NCBI RefSeq assembly: GCF_011045125.1
Contig: NZ_JAAKZF010000028.1
Span: forward strand, 1-64,000
DNA: 64,000 nucleotides
Direction: 5' to 3'
Source of the DNA: Allomesorhizobium camelthorni
Lineage (GTDB): Bacteria > Pseudomonadota > Alphaproteobacteria > Rhizobiales > Rhizobiaceae
Below are positions 16,519 through 26,752 of the stretch, in pieces (the stretch's first letter is position 1; each line of letters begins with the position of its first letter). Made by a program: the position numbers and the translations under genes. The notes under the pieces were generated by a model that was not told the origin of the DNA, did not search any database, and worked only from the letters and a program-made list of their open reading frames with translations.

Positions 16519-18585
16519 TCAGATATCCAGTTCTTCCGCTGCCGCGAACTCGGCCCGTTCCTGGATGAAGCGGAAGCGCGCCTCAGGTTTTGTGCCCATC
16601 AGCGCGTCGACGGCGGATTTGGTCGCCGCTTCGTCGTCCAGCACGTCGACCCGAAGCAGCGTGCGCTTTCTCGGATCCATCGTGGTTTCCTTGAGCTGCG
16701 CCGCCATCATTTCGCCGAGGCCCTTGAAGCGGCCGATCTCGATCTTGCCGCGGCCGGTGAATTCCGTGCGCAGCAATTCGTCCTTGTGAGCGTCGTTTCG
16801 CGCATAGGCTACTTTGCCGCCTTGCCGGATGCTGTAGAGCGGCGGCACGGCCATATAGAGATGGCCGCCGCGAATGAGATCCGGCATCTCCTGGTAGAAG
16901 AAGGTGATCAGCAGCGAGGCGATATGCGCGCCGTCGACATCGGCGTCCGTCATGATGATGACGCGGTCGTAGCGCAGATCCTCGTCACGGTATTTCGAGC
17001 GCGTGCCGCAGCCCAGCGCCTGGATCAGGTCGGAAATCTGCTGGTTGGCGGTCAGCTTGTCATGGCCCGCGCTGGCGACGTTGAGGATCTTGCCGCGGAG
17101 CGGCAGGATGGCCTGCATCTGCCGGTCGCGCGCCTGTTTCGCCGAGCCGCCGGCCGAATCGCCCTCGACGATGAAGAGTTCGGCGCCGGCCGCGGCATTT
17201 TGCGTGCAGTCGGCAAGTTTTCCCGGCAGCCGCAACTTGCGCACCGCGCTCTTGCGCGACACTTCCTTTTCCTGGCGCCGCCGCACCCGCTCGTCGGCGC
17301 GGGCAATCACCCATTCGAGAAGCTTCGAAGCCTCCTGCGGATTGTCGGCGAGCCAATGGTCGAACGGGTCGCGGATCGCCGTCTCGACCAGCCTTATCGC
17401 CTCGACGGTCGCGAGCTTGTCCTTGGTCTGGCCGACGAATTCCGGCTCGCGGATGAACACCGACAGCATGCCGGCCGCCGAGATCATCACGTCCTCGCTG
17501 GTCACCACCGAGGCGCGCTTGTTGCCGGTGAGATCGGCATAGGCGCGCAGGCCTCGCGTCAAGACGTTGCGGAAGCCGGTCTCGTGCGTGCCGCCTTCGC
17601 CGGTCGGGATGGTGTTGCAGTAGGAATTGACGAAGCCGTCGCCGCCGAACCAGGTGACGGCCCATTCGATCGAGCCGTGTCCGCCCTGCTTTTCGCTTTT
17701 GCCGGCAAAGATTTCCCGCGTGACCTGGAATTCGTCACCGAGCGAGGCTTTCAGGTAATCCTTCAGCCCGCCGGGGAAATGCAGCACCGCCTTGGCTGGC
17801 GTCGGGTCCTTTTCCTTGATCAGCAGCGGATCGCAGGACCAGCGTATCTCGACGCCGCCGAACAGATAGGCTTTGGAGCGCGCCATGCGGTAGAGCCGCG
17901 CCGGCTCGAAATGCGCACCCTTACCAAAGATGTCCGGATCGGGATGAAAGCGGATTTTTGTGCCGCGCCGGTTGTGGACGTCGCCGAGCGATTCCAGTCC
18001 GCCCTGCGGAATGCCGCGTGAAAAGCGCTGGCGATAGAGTTGGCGGCCGCGCGCAACCTCGACCTCCAGATTGTCCGACAGCGCGTTGACCACGGAAACG
18101 CCGACGCCGTGCAAGCCGCCCGAGGTCTCGTAGACCTTGGAATCGAATTTGCCGCCGGCATGCAGCGTGCACATGATCACTTCGAGCGCCGATTTCTTCG
18201 GGAATTTCGGGTGCGGATCGACCGGAATGCCGCGGCCATTGTCGGTGACCGTCAGGAAACCGTCGGCGGAAAGCTCCACGTCGATGAAGGTGGCGTGGCC
18301 GGCCACCGCCTCGTCCATCGAATTGTCGATGACTTCGGCAAAGAGGTGGTGCAGCGCCTTTTCGTCTGTGCCGCCAATATACATGCCCGGCCGGCGGCGC
18401 ACCGGCTCCAGCCCTTCCAGCACCTCGATGTCGGCGGCGCTGTAGCCTTCGCTGCCGTCCTTCACCTGCGGCGTCGCTCCGCGCTTGGCGACCGCCGCCG
18501 CCTGCACAAGGGGATCGGCCGGGCGAGCTGGCGTGCGCTGGCTTGGCTTTTCCAGCCCGGCGAAGAGGTCGTTGCTTTCATCCAT
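16519..18585 (-). CDS. parE: DNA topoisomerase IV subunit B
   Basis: ATPase subunit of the type IIA enzyme that decatenates replicated chromosomes. The 688-aa product has the GHKL ATPase motifs (EVIDNSMDEA, DNGRGIPVD, GGLHGVGVSVVNALS), the transducer domain, and the TOPRIM motif EGDSAGGSAKQ with DADVDGAHI. Absence of the extra insert typical of gram-negative GyrB and the ETTMDPRKRTLLRV ending favour ParE over GyrB. The N-terminal 50 residues are a poorly conserved linker. parC is not in the window. Confidence 0.93.
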   Translation of the reverse strand: MDESNDLFAGLEKPSQRTPARPADPLVQAAAVAKRGATPQVKDGSEGYSAADIEVLEGLEPVRRRPGMYIGGTDEKALHHLFAEVIDNSMDEAVAGHATFIDVELSADGFLTVTDNGRGIPVDPHPKFPKKSALEVIMCTLHAGGKFDSKVYETSGGLHGVGVSVVNALSDNLEVEVARGRQLYRQRFSRGIPQGGLESLGDVHNRRGTKIRFHPDPDIFGKGAHFEPARLYRMARSKAYLFGGVEIRWSCDPLLIKEKDPTPAKAVLHFPGGLKDYLKASLGDEFQVTREIFAGKSEKQGGHGSIEWAVTWFGGDGFVNSYCNTIPTGEGGTHETGFRNVLTRGLRAYADLTGNKRASVVTSEDVMISAAGMLSVFIREPEFVGQTKDKLATVEAIRLVETAIRDPFDHWLADNPQEASKLLEWVIARADERVRRRQEKEVSRKSAVRKLRLPGKLADCTQNAAAGAELFIVEGDSAGGSAKQARDRQMQAILPLRGKILNVASAGHDKLTANQQISDLIQALGCGTRSKYRDEDLRYDRVIIMTDADVDGAHIASLLITFFYQEMPDLIRGGHLYMAVPPLYSIRQGGKVAYARNDAHKDELLRTEFTGRGKIEIGRFKGLGEMMAAQLKETTMDPRKRTLLRVDVLDDEAATKSAVDALMGTKPEARFRFIQERAEFAAAEELDI

Positions 18586-18678
18586 GAAGTGGCAGGCGTT
18601 CCGGTGATTCGAATAGGCTGGGATACTGCCCGTTTTTTTCGGCGTGCGACAGAGGTTCGCGTTCCGTTCGGCGGCCGA

Positions 18679-20388
18679 TCAGGAGGCAGTGGCAGGCGCC
18701 GTATAGCGCCGGCGAACCGCGCCGACAATGCGCTTGCGGCTTTCTTCGGCGGAAAGCGCCTGGTCGGCCTCGACTTCGGCGGTCTCATCCGCCAGCGCGT
18801 CGTCCCTGATCTGCCTGCGGAACCAGTCGGAATAGTCCCCGTTGCGCAGATGATGCTGCCAGGTTTTATCGTCAATGCCTTCGGCGATCTGGACGAACAT
18901 CATCAGATTGTGCGCCCTCAGCTTCATCGCGTCGTCGGGCCCGCGAAAATAGAAGCTGCCCGCTTCGTCGAGTTGCCCTTCCGCATATTTGCGCGTGTGC
19001 CGCTTGCGCGACTGCTTTGGCTTTTCCGCCTTGATCAACTTGGCGGCCTCTCCGGATTTCGGCCGCCAGAACAGCACGCGATCGTCGTCCGGGGCGACCA
19101 GCCCTTCAGGCGGCTGCATACCTGTCTCGCGGCAGAACACGCGGATCACCTCGTCCGCCTGCGGCCCCAGCGCTATCACGGCGGAGACAAGACCGAGCGC
19201 GTCGGTCGCCACCGCGTCGGGGTGAACGGTGATGAGGATCGTGCCCGGCAGTTGCATCGAAAGCACGAGCGGCGTGTCGTTCCGCCGCTTCGGCAAGAGA
19301 TGATGCACTTCGTCCACGATCAGCCAGTGCGGCCTTGCCGTGCGGGAGCGGAAACGGCCGAGTTCCGGCAGGAAATCGGCGAAGAAATCCGGACGTTCCT
19401 CGACGTCGAGCGTGAGCGTGCTGAGCACGACGTTGTCGACCGGCTTCTCAAGCAGTTTCATGGTCTGGTCCAGCGTCGGCGGAACGGAGCCGTCACCGAC
19501 CGTGACCGCGCCTTCCAGGTCGTGATAGTCGCCTTCGGGATCGAAGACGCAGAACTGGAAGCCTTGCATGATGAAGCGTTCGGTCAGCGCGGTTGCGAGC
19601 GTCGATTTGCCTATGCCGGAACTTCCGGCAATGAGCACGGTGTCCGTCGGCCACAGGTGAACCTCGCTTCCGTCCTCTTCCGTGCCGACAAGAATGCCGT
19701 TTCGGCGGCAGAAACCGAGGTCCCAATCGCGCGCGATCAACTGCTCGACCAGTTCTTCCAGCCCTTCTCCCCGCGCCCCACGCGTAACGAGGTCCGCCGT
19801 GTCCTTGACGGCGGGAAGCGCGTTGGCGACCGCGGCGCTGCAGCCGCAGGCGCGCAGGAAGGCATGGTCGTTCTCAGCGTCGCCGATGCCGACGACATTG
19901 TGGGCCGACAGCCGGAGTTCCTCCAGCGCGACGGCGAGGCCGGCGGCCTTGTTGATGCCGCTTGGCAGGATCATGACCGCGCCCTTGTTGAAGATGATCT
20001 CGAGTTCGAGGCCGAGATCCTTGATTACTTCGAGCACCGTGGTCTGGTGTGGCTCCCACGTCGCCACGATCGAGCGTCCTACCGACAGCGGCGCGACCCC
20101 GCCCCGCGCCAGCGCCTCGACGAATTCGGGCGGCGGCGGGGGCGAGATAGTGCGCTCCTCCTCGCTGGCCGGCGTGTAGATCAGCGCGCCGTTTTCAGCC
20201 ACGACCTTGTCGAACATGGCCAGGTCTTGAAATACATGCTTGAGATCCGGCAACTCGCGCCCTGTGACGAGGATAAGTTTCCGGCCGCTTTCCTTCAGAC
20301 GCCTCAGCGCGTCCAGGGAGGCGGCTGTGACCAACCCATTATGCGCGAGCGTGCCGTCATAGTCCGTTGCGAACGCGATGAAATACAT
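18679..20388 (-). CDS. HAD-IIB phosphatase fused to HerA/VirB4-like P-loop ATPase
   Basis: The 569-aa product has two domains. Residues about 1-210 are a Cof/SPP-type HAD hydrolase with all motifs: DYDGTLAHNG (I), VTGRE (II), K in NKGAVM (III) and GDAENDHAFL (IV). Residues about 225-480 are a P-loop ATPase with Walker A GSSGIGKST, Walker B-like LIVDEVHHLLP and an RNDTPLVLS segment like DNA-pumping ATPases. A basic linker and C-terminal tail follow. ATG 20388 gives the conserved MYFIAFATDYDGT; an upstream extension is not conserved-looking. Substrates of both domains are unknown. I believe this architecture recurs in rhizobia, but its role is not established to my knowledge. Confidence 0.8.
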   Translation of the reverse strand: MYFIAFATDYDGTLAHNGLVTAASLDALRRLKESGRKLILVTGRELPDLKHVFQDLAMFDKVVAENGALIYTPASEEERTISPPPPPEFVEALARGGVAPLSVGRSIVATWEPHQTTVLEVIKDLGLELEIIFNKGAVMILPSGINKAAGLAVALEELRLSAHNVVGIGDAENDHAFLRACGCSAAVANALPAVKDTADLVTRGARGEGLEELVEQLIARDWDLGFCRRNGILVGTEEDGSEVHLWPTDTVLIAGSSGIGKSTLATALTERFIMQGFQFCVFDPEGDYHDLEGAVTVGDGSVPPTLDQTMKLLEKPVDNVVLSTLTLDVEERPDFFADFLPELGRFRSRTARPHWLIVDEVHHLLPKRRNDTPLVLSMQLPGTILITVHPDAVATDALGLVSAVIALGPQADEVIRVFCRETGMQPPEGLVAPDDDRVLFWRPKSGEAAKLIKAEKPKQSRKRHTRKYAEGQLDEAGSFYFRGPDDAMKLRAHNLMMFVQIAEGIDDKTWQHHLRNGDYSDWFRRQIRDDALADETAEVEADQALSAEESRKRIVGAVRRRYTAPATAS

Positions 20389-20565
20389 TCGGCCTTCGGT
20401 TTCCGGTCGGATCCTTGGGACGGATTCCGGTTGAAATCGACAGCATAACGAACAACACGGAACGACCGTTCCGCGCGGCACGCGGAAAGCGCTCTCGCTT
20501 GGAGGCAGTGCATTTCCACACAGTCTGGAGAGCACCAGGTGCTGTCCAGCCGATTGGCAACGCAA

Positions 20566-21561
20566 TCAGCTGCCAAGCGCAGGTTCCGATTGTGGAAGTT
20601 TTGGGCTGTTCTCACGGAACAACGTCCTGAAAAACATACTATCTGACACCGAGCCTATTGTCCGCCCAATCAGTGCTGTCGCAACTACAGCGAAAACCAA
20701 ACGGCCGAAGAAAACACTGGTAAAGTCGGCGCCCAGAGCGACGACAACCAAAGTGTCTTCTATGATGCTGTGGGCAAAACCCATGAAGACACAGGCAAGG
20801 AAGATCTGACGTGGTTCGATGGACGCCACACGGGCCTCACGGATAAGCAGCCCTCCACCGTATGAGATTCCAAGAAACAGGCCGACGGCGGCGAACGGTA
20901 CGGTTTGTGACTGAATGCCGGCTAGGCGGAAGAGTGGCGTAAGCCCCTTGTTCAGCCAGCCCAAGATGCCGGATACCTTAAGAAGCTCCATCAACCAGCT
21001 CAGGCCCAGCAAAATGATCAGCATGATTGCCAGGGTCTTTACTGTGCTTAGAGTAAAATCGCTCCAGTCGGTACTATCGCTCATGGGTACCCACGCCGGT
21101 TCCAACGGCGCGGACAACCAGCTTGTTACCGAAAATATCTGGTGCAGCAGCGCGGCAAAGATTAGCCCGCCGCCTATGCGAAGCACGACGGTGACCACGA
21201 AACTTGGTCCAGCCTTCTGAATGATGCGTTGTTCGATGGGGAGGGCATGCGCGAACAGCAAAAGTGCTGAAAAAACGGTCATGTCTCCAGCGCTCAGCGC
21301 GGAAATCGGTGCCAGCGTGAATACAATCACCACCGCTCCCCAGATTCCCACAAGCAATCCTGTCAACCAGGCAAGGGCGAGTTCGGGCGGCAGGCCAACC
21401 AGCTTCATGAGCGGCGCGAGGTACGGTGAGACCGCTCGAATGAATCCAAGTTCCACCAAGACTTGCGTGACGAGCGTGATCGGTACGATGATGCGCACGA
21501 GTTCCCAATAGATTTCAAGGGTTTCCAGAGTCCTTCGATAAAGGGCAGATCGCATAGTCAT
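20566..21561 (-). CDS. nucleoside recognition (Gate) domain membrane protein
   Basis: A 331-aa inner-membrane protein with about eight hydrophobic helices. It has two related halves, each carrying a Gate-like segment ([18 protein letters not shown] and [18 protein letters not shown]), as in nucleoside-recognition/spore-maturation-like proteins. These are thought to be transporters; the substrate here is unknown. ATG 21561 follows a GGAG site. It is transcribed divergently from an Lrp-type regulator across a gap that contains a palindromic operator, so it is probably that regulator's target. Confidence 0.75.
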   Translation of the reverse strand: MTMRSALYRRTLETLEIYWELVRIIVPITLVTQVLVELGFIRAVSPYLAPLMKLVGLPPELALAWLTGLLVGIWGAVVIVFTLAPISALSAGDMTVFSALLLFAHALPIEQRIIQKAGPSFVVTVVLRIGGGLIFAALLHQIFSVTSWLSAPLEPAWVPMSDSTDWSDFTLSTVKTLAIMLIILLGLSWLMELLKVSGILGWLNKGLTPLFRLAGIQSQTVPFAAVGLFLGISYGGGLLIREARVASIEPRQIFLACVFMGFAHSIIEDTLVVVALGADFTSVFFGRLVFAVVATALIGRTIGSVSDSMFFRTLFRENSPKLPQSEPALGS

Positions 21562-21633
21562 TGCGGTGTCTCCGTAGTTGCCGCCAAAATGATTAGCGCG
21601 GTGCCATTCGCATTTGTGGTCAAAATTTGCGGT

Positions 21634-21656
21634 TTCATGCAATAATATTGCATGAA
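21634..21656. promoter_or_regulatory. palindromic operator for the divergent Lrp-type regulator
   Basis: TTCATGCAATA (21634-21644) and TATTGCATGAA (21646-21656) are a perfect 11-bp inverted repeat with a single central base. It lies 28 nt before the regulator ATG and about 70 nt before the transporter ATG. An AT-centred palindrome with TGCA-type ends fits Lrp/AsnC binding. Autoregulation plus control of the divergent gene is the simplest reading. Confidence 0.7.
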
Positions 21657-21683
21657 GAGACTTCGTATCTGTTGGCGGACAAA

Positions 21684-22136
21684 ATGGACCAAATCGACAG
21701 GAAACTCCTCGACCTTTTGCAACAGGACGCTTCCCGAACCAACGCCGACTTGGCGGAGGAGGTCGGACTTTCACCTTCGAGTTGTCTACGCCGTATCCGG
21801 CGGCTCAAATCCACCGGCGTCATCGAGCGCGTTGTTGCCATCCTCAATCCGGCCAAGGCCGGCAAGGGACTGAGGGCGATCGTTACAGTCGAACTCGAGC
21901 GCCATGGCGAGCAGCACATGCGCCGCTTTCTCGACCTTGCCGCCAGGGAGCGGGCGGTGATCCAAGCCTACAGCGTGAGCGGCGAGACCGACGCTATCCT
22001 GATGCTGCGCCTCGGCGACATGGACGAGTTCGATGCACTGTGCGAGCGGCTTTTCCGGGACCGCAGCAACGTCGCGCGCTACTACACAATGTTCGTGATC
22101 CGCACAGCCAAGGAGACAACCGCGATCCCGTTCTAG
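21684..22136 (+). CDS. Lrp/AsnC family transcriptional regulator
   Basis: Feast/famine regulators form octamers that sense small ligands, usually amino acids. The 150-aa product has the N-terminal helix-turn-helix ([41 protein letters not shown]) at residues about 1-45, a linker, and the C-terminal RAM ligand-binding domain with [14 protein letters not shown] 21684 gives the family-typical MDQIDRKLL start. It is divergent from the Gate-domain membrane protein and convergent with the glycine cleavage operon. The ligand is unknown. Confidence 0.9.
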   Translation: MDQIDRKLLDLLQQDASRTNADLAEEVGLSPSSCLRRIRRLKSTGVIERVVAILNPAKAGKGLRAIVTVELERHGEQHMRRFLDLAARERAVIQAYSVSGETDAILMLRLGDMDEFDALCERLFRDRSNVARYYTMFVIRTAKETTAIPF

Positions 22137-22192
22137 ATTTTCACGATCGCGTAAGGGTGGCCGCCGTTCACCACATCACGGCGATCGAATTG

Positions 22193-22220
22193 AAAAAGGC
22201 CGGCGTGGTGCCGGCCTTTT
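22193..22220. terminator. bidirectional terminator between Lrp gene and gcvP
   Basis: AAAAGGCCGGC and GCCGGCCTTTT flank a 5-nt loop, giving a strong stem with A-tract on the left and T-tract on the right. It can stop the plus-strand regulator transcript and the minus-strand gcv transcript, which converge here. Confidence 0.85.
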
Positions 22221-22238
22221 CCTCCGAAATGCTCGCTG

Positions 22239-25040
22239 TCAGCTGGCCAGCGCCTCGATCGGCGGGCACGAGCACACCAGGTTGCGGTCGCCGGCGACAT
22301 TGTCGATGCGCGAGACCGGCGGCCAGTATTTGGCCGAACTGTCCGGATCGCCATCCGGATAGGCGGCTTCGAGCCGCGTGTAGGGATGCGTCCAGTCGGC
22401 GGCGAGCGTTTCGGCGGCCGTATGCGGCGCGTTTACCAGCGGGTTGTCGCCGGCCGGCCACTCGCCCTTGGCGACGCGCTCGGCTTCCCTCGCAATCGCG
22501 ATCATCGCGTCGCAGAAGCGGTCGATCTCCCGTTTCGGCTCGGATTCGGTCGGCTCGACCATCAGCGTCCCGGCCACCGGCCACGACATGGTCGGCGCAT
22601 GAAAACCGTAGTCGATCAGGCGCTTGGCGACGTCTTCTACACCGATGCCCGCGCTTTCCTTCAACACGCGCGTGTCGAGGATGCACTCATGCGCGACGCG
22701 CCCATTGCGGCCCTTGAACAGCACCGGATAGTGCGCCTTCAGCCGCTCGGCGATGTAGTTGGCGCTGAGGATCGCCAGTTCCGTCGCCTGCTTGAGGCCG
22801 GTGCCGCCCATCATGCGGATGTACATCCAGGTGATCGGCAGGATCGACGCACTGCCATAGGGCGCGGCCGACACAGCGTGTTCCGTCCCCGCCTCGACAT
22901 GGCCGGGCAGGAACGCCGCCAGATGCGACTTGACGCCGATCGGCCCGACGCCCGGTCCGCCGCCGCCATGCGGAATGCAGAAGGTCTTGTGCAAATTCAT
23001 GTGGCAGACGTCGCCGCCGATGTCGCCCGGCCGCGCCAGGCCGACCAGGGCGTTCAGGTTGGCCCCGTCGAGATAGACCTGTCCGCCATGCTCGTGCACC
23101 AGCGCGCAGATGTCCTTCACGCCTTCCTCGAACACGCCATGCGTCGAGGGATGGGTGATCATCAGCGCCGCGAGGTTTTGCGAATGCTGCTCCACCTTCG
23201 CCGTGAGGTCGGCGGTGTCGATATCGCCTTCCTCCGTGCAGCGCACGACGACGACATCCATGCCGGCCATATGGGCGCTCGCCGGATTGGTGCCATGCGC
23301 CGAGGACGGGATCAGGCAGACCTTGCGGTGCGCTTCTCCGCGCGAGTGGTGGTAGCGGCGGATGGCGAGCAGGCCGGCATATTCGCCCTGACTGCCGGCG
23401 TTCGGCTGCAGCGAGACCCTGTCGAAGCCGGTGATTTCGGCGAGCCATCCCTCCAGTTCGTCGGTCATGGCGCGATAGCCCACGGCATGCTCCGCCGGCG
23501 CGAACGGGTGCATGTTCGCCACTTCCGGCCAGCTCACCGGCATCATCTCGGCCGCCGCGTTGAGCTTCATCGTGCACGAGCCGAGGGGGATCATGGTGCG
23601 GTCGAGCGCCAGGTCCTTGTCGGCCAGCCGCCTGAGATAGCGCATCATCTCCGTTTCGGAACGGACCTCGTGGAACACCGGCTGCGTCATGAAGTTCTCG
23701 CCGCGCCGCCGTTCCGGCAGCATCAGCTCCGCTTCCGAAGGCGGCGTAGCCCCAAACAGGCCCGACAGCGCCTGCAGGTCTTCTTCGACCGAAGTCTGGT
23801 CGAAGCTGATCCCGACGCGGTTCTCGTCGATCACGCGGATCAGCCGGCCGGTGCGTTCGGCCTCGGCGGCAATTCTTTTGGCCTGCCCTTCGACCGTCAC
23901 TGTAACCGTGTCGAATATCTCCTTGCCAGCGACCGCAAATCCGGCCGCCGTGAGCCCGGCCGAAAACCGCGCCGCCGGCGCATGGACCCGCCGTGCCAGG
24001 GTCTGCAGACCCTGCGGCCCGTGCCAGATCGCGAAGGCAGCCGCCATGTTTGCCAGCAGCGCCTGCGCCGTGCAGATGTTCGAGGTCGCCTTGTCGCGCC
24101 TGATGTGCTGCTCGCGCGTCTGCAGCGCCAGCCGGTATCCCGGCCGCCCTTTGGTGTCGGTCGACTGCCCGACCAGCCGGCCGGGGATCAGCCGCGTCAG
24201 CCGGTCCGACACGGCGAGATAGGCGGCGTGCGGACCGCCGTAGCCCATGGGAACGCCGAAGCGCTGCATGGCCCCGACGGCGATGTCGGCGCCCTGTTTT
24301 CCCGGTGCTTCGAGCAGCGTCAGCGCCAGCGGGTCGGCGACGACGACGACCAGCGCATCCGCGGCTTTTGCTTTCGCGATCACTGTCGAGTGGTCGTGGA
24401 AAACACCGAACGTGTCGGGCCACGGCACGATGACCGCCGCCGTGTCGGCGTCGATCTCGCCACCATTGACCTCGATCCCCAGCGGCTCGGCGCGGGTCTT
24501 CACCACGTCCACTATCTGTGGGTGCAGTTCTCCGGCCAGGACGACGCGGCTTCGCTTCTCGCGATGGTGGCGGAACGCGATCCCTACCGCTTCGGCCACC
24601 GCGGTCGCCTCGTCCAGCAGCGAGGCCGACGCCACCGGCAGGCCGGTCAGTTCGGTGACCAGCGTCTGGAAATTAAACAGCAGTTCGAGACGGCCCTGGC
24701 TGATCTCGGCCTGGTAGGGCGTGTAGGCTGTGTACCAGGCGGGGTTCTCGAACAGATTGCGCTGGATCACCGGCGGCACGCGGCAGCCGTGATAACCTTG
24801 GCCGATAAAGCTCTTCAGCACGTGGTTGCGGCCCATCTTCTCGGAAAGCTCGGCCAGCGCCTCGGCCTCGGTCGCCGGACCGGGCAGGTGCAGCGGCCGG
24901 TTGAGCCGGATCGATTTCGGCACGGTCTGCGTGATCAGCGTTTCGACGGAGGGCAGGCCGAGCGCGGCGAGCATCGCCCTCGTATCGGCAGGGCCGGGCC
25001 CGATATGGCGGCCGGCGAATTCAGCGCGGTTGTCTGTCAT
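22239..25040 (-). CDS. gcvP: glycine dehydrogenase (aminomethyl-transferring), P protein
   Basis: PLP enzyme that decarboxylates glycine and passes the aminomethyl group to lipoyl-GcvH. The 933-aa single-chain form contains both P-protein halves. The PLP lysine lies in [16 protein letters not shown] near residue 685, and a glycine-rich GSCTMKLN segment is present. It is last in gcvT-gcvH-gcvP, 10 nt after gcvH, and is followed by a strong terminator. Expression should follow the glycine riboswitch upstream of gcvT. Confidence 0.96.
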   Translation of the reverse strand: MTDNRAEFAGRHIGPGPADTRAMLAALGLPSVETLITQTVPKSIRLNRPLHLPGPATEAEALAELSEKMGRNHVLKSFIGQGYHGCRVPPVIQRNLFENPAWYTAYTPYQAEISQGRLELLFNFQTLVTELTGLPVASASLLDEATAVAEAVGIAFRHHREKRSRVVLAGELHPQIVDVVKTRAEPLGIEVNGGEIDADTAAVIVPWPDTFGVFHDHSTVIAKAKAADALVVVVADPLALTLLEAPGKQGADIAVGAMQRFGVPMGYGGPHAAYLAVSDRLTRLIPGRLVGQSTDTKGRPGYRLALQTREQHIRRDKATSNICTAQALLANMAAAFAIWHGPQGLQTLARRVHAPAARFSAGLTAAGFAVAGKEIFDTVTVTVEGQAKRIAAEAERTGRLIRVIDENRVGISFDQTSVEEDLQALSGLFGATPPSEAELMLPERRRGENFMTQPVFHEVRSETEMMRYLRRLADKDLALDRTMIPLGSCTMKLNAAAEMMPVSWPEVANMHPFAPAEHAVGYRAMTDELEGWLAEITGFDRVSLQPNAGSQGEYAGLLAIRRYHHSRGEAHRKVCLIPSSAHGTNPASAHMAGMDVVVVRCTEEGDIDTADLTAKVEQHSQNLAALMITHPSTHGVFEEGVKDICALVHEHGGQVYLDGANLNALVGLARPGDIGGDVCHMNLHKTFCIPHGGGGPGVGPIGVKSHLAAFLPGHVEAGTEHAVSAAPYGSASILPITWMYIRMMGGTGLKQATELAILSANYIAERLKAHYPVLFKGRNGRVAHECILDTRVLKESAGIGVEDVAKRLIDYGFHAPTMSWPVAGTLMVEPTESEPKREIDRFCDAMIAIAREAERVAKGEWPAGDNPLVNAPHTAAETLAADWTHPYTRLEAAYPDGDPDSSAKYWPPVSRIDNVAGDRNLVCSCPPIEALAS

Positions 25041-25050
25041 GTCCAGTTCC

Positions 25051-25419
25051 TCAGCCGATCATTGCCTTGTAGCCGGCCTCGTTCATCAGGCCGGTCAACT
25101 GGCTGTCGTCGGACAGCTTCATCTTCCACAGCCAGCCGTCGCCGGCGGGCGACGAATTGACCAGCGCCGGGTCGGAGGAGAGCGCGGTGTTGGCCTCGAC
25201 GATCTCGCCGTCCGCCGGCGCATAGACGTCGGACGCCGCCTTTACCGATTCGACGACGACTGCGACGTCGCCCTTGGCGACCTTGCGCCCGGCCTCCGGC
25301 AGTTCCACGAACACCAGGTCGCCTAGCTGCTCCTGCGCATAGTCGGTGATGCCGACGGTCGCGACGCCGCCCTCGACGCGGATCCATTCGTGGTCTTCGG
25401 TGTAATAGGTGGTCGCCAT
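25051..25419 (-). CDS. gcvH: glycine cleavage system H protein
   Basis: Lipoylated carrier that shuttles the aminomethyl group between the P, T and L proteins. The 122-aa protein has the lipoyl lysine Lys60 in [15 protein letters not shown] and the family-typical [13 protein letters not shown] start. It lies 6 nt downstream of gcvT and 10 nt upstream of gcvP, clearly one operon. Confidence 0.96.
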   Translation of the reverse strand: MATTYYTEDHEWIRVEGGVATVGITDYAQEQLGDLVFVELPEAGRKVAKGDVAVVVESVKAASDVYAPADGEIVEANTALSSDPALVNSSPAGDGWLWKMKLSDDSQLTGLMNEAGYKAMIG

Positions 25420-25425
25420 GAAAAA

Positions 25426-26526
25426 CTATCCTTTGCGGTAGCGATGCTGCGTGAAGGGAAGGGGATGCGTGTCGACGGCGATCTTGGTGCCGCGCACATC
25501 TGCGAAAAGTTTCGTTCCGGGCTTGGCCAAGCCGGACGAGACGTAGCCCATGGCGACCGGGTGCCCGACCGAAGGACCGAAGCCGCCCGACGTGACCCGG
25601 CCGGCCGGATTGCCGTTCTCGTCGAAAAGCTGCGCACCGGCGCGCACCGGCTGGCGGCCCTCCGGCTTCAGGCCAACGCGCTTTTCCGCCGGTCCGCGCG
25701 CAGCGATCTCACGCAAGGCTTCCGCTCCGATGAAAGCGCCGGCGGCGCGGAGATCCTTGGGAATGGCCCACATCAGCGCCGCACTCGCCGGATCGGTTTC
25801 CGGCGTAATGTCCTGCCCGTGCAGGCAAAGCCCGGCTTCGAGCCGCAGGCTGTCGCGCGCCGCAAGCCCGATCCACATGACGCGCTCGTCGGCGAGCAGT
25901 TTCTCCACCAGCGCCCGCGCGTCGGCTTCCGGCAGGCCGATCTCGAACCCGTCCTCGCCCGTATAGCCCGACCGGCTCATGAACCAGTTTTGTCGGGGCT
26001 CGATGCCGTGCATGAAGGTGAGCGATCCGGTCTCGATCCCGGCGCGGGAAAGCACGGCCCAGGCTTCCGGCCCCTGAATGGCCAGGAACACGCGGTCGAG
26101 CAGATCGACCTTGCAGTCTAAGCCCTTCGCCAGATTGCGCAGATGCGCTTCGTCCGCTGCCGCATTGCCTGCATTGGCCACGACCATGAAGCGGTCTGCG
26201 CCGAGCCTGGTGACGATCAGGTCGTCCAGGATGCCGGCCTGATCGTTCAGGAAGAAAGTCAGCTTCGATTGCGAAACTTCGAGGCCATTGGCGTCGAGCG
26301 GGCAGGCCTTCGACAGCAGCGCCGCGGCGTCCGGCCCGGACACTTCGAACAGCTTCATGTGGGAAATATCGAACAGCCCTGCCTGTTCGCGTGTGTGAAG
26401 GTGCTCCTTCATCACGCCGGCAGGATAGGTCAGCGGCATCGACCAGCCCGCGAACGCTCCGAAGCGCGCGCCTGCCGACCTGTGCAGATCATCGAGGGGT
26501 AGTGTTCTTGTCGATCCGTCGGTCAT
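25426..26526 (-). CDS. gcvT: glycine cleavage system aminomethyltransferase, T protein
   Basis: Transfers the methylene group from lipoyl-GcvH to tetrahydrofolate and releases ammonia. The 366-aa product shows GAFAGWSMPLTYPAGVMKEHL near the N-terminus, DISHMKLFEVSGPDA for folate binding, YTGEDGFEIGL, and a C-terminal OB-like domain ending in GYVSSGLAKPGT. I chose ATG 26526; a longer frame would begin inside the riboswitch leader. Confidence 0.95.
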   Translation of the reverse strand: MTDGSTRTLPLDDLHRSAGARFGAFAGWSMPLTYPAGVMKEHLHTREQAGLFDISHMKLFEVSGPDAAALLSKACPLDANGLEVSQSKLTFFLNDQAGILDDLIVTRLGADRFMVVANAGNAAADEAHLRNLAKGLDCKVDLLDRVFLAIQGPEAWAVLSRAGIETGSLTFMHGIEPRQNWFMSRSGYTGEDGFEIGLPEADARALVEKLLADERVMWIGLAARDSLRLEAGLCLHGQDITPETDPASAALMWAIPKDLRAAGAFIGAEALREIAARGPAEKRVGLKPEGRQPVRAGAQLFDENGNPAGRVTSGGFGPSVGHPVAMGYVSSGLAKPGTKLFADVRGTKIAVDTHPLPFTQHRYRKG

Positions 26527-26576
26527 GACTTCTCCAGAGCGCACGCAAGCGGCCGCTATGGCGGCCATTCCGTGCC

Positions 26577-26752
26577 CCTCTGTCTGAAGCCTGAGAGACT
26601 CGCGCAACCGGAACTCTGTCGGCGACGCTTACACCTTCGGCGCGGGGTCCAGCCCCGACTTTCCAGAGTGTCTTTCCCGTCTACGGTTCTTTTTGCCTGA
26701 GAGATTTCGGGCGATTTCCCCTTCGGCGGCAGCTCTCGCTGCTCTCTCCCGC
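26577..26752 (-). promoter_or_regulatory. tandem glycine riboswitch
   Basis: On the minus strand the gcvT leader carries two copies of the glycine aptamer. The first runs from CGGGAGAGA through GCCGCCGAAGGGG to ATCTCTCAGGCAAAAAGAACCGT. The second runs from CTCTGG through GCGCCGAAGGTGTAAGC to GAGTCTCTCAGGCTTCAGACAGAG. This two-aptamer layout is established for gcv operons, where glycine binding turns expression on. The leader ends about 50 nt before the gcvT start. Confidence 0.93.

Noticed and set aside
18040-20448. Very long plus-strand open frame opposite parE and the HAD-ATPase gene
   Set aside because: It runs through two real minus-strand genes and is rich in R, H and A with no domain, an effect of high GC at third codon positions.
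22386-25160. 924-codon plus-strand open frame opposite gcvP
   Set aside because: It is antisense to an unmistakable gcvP and has no start signal or motif.
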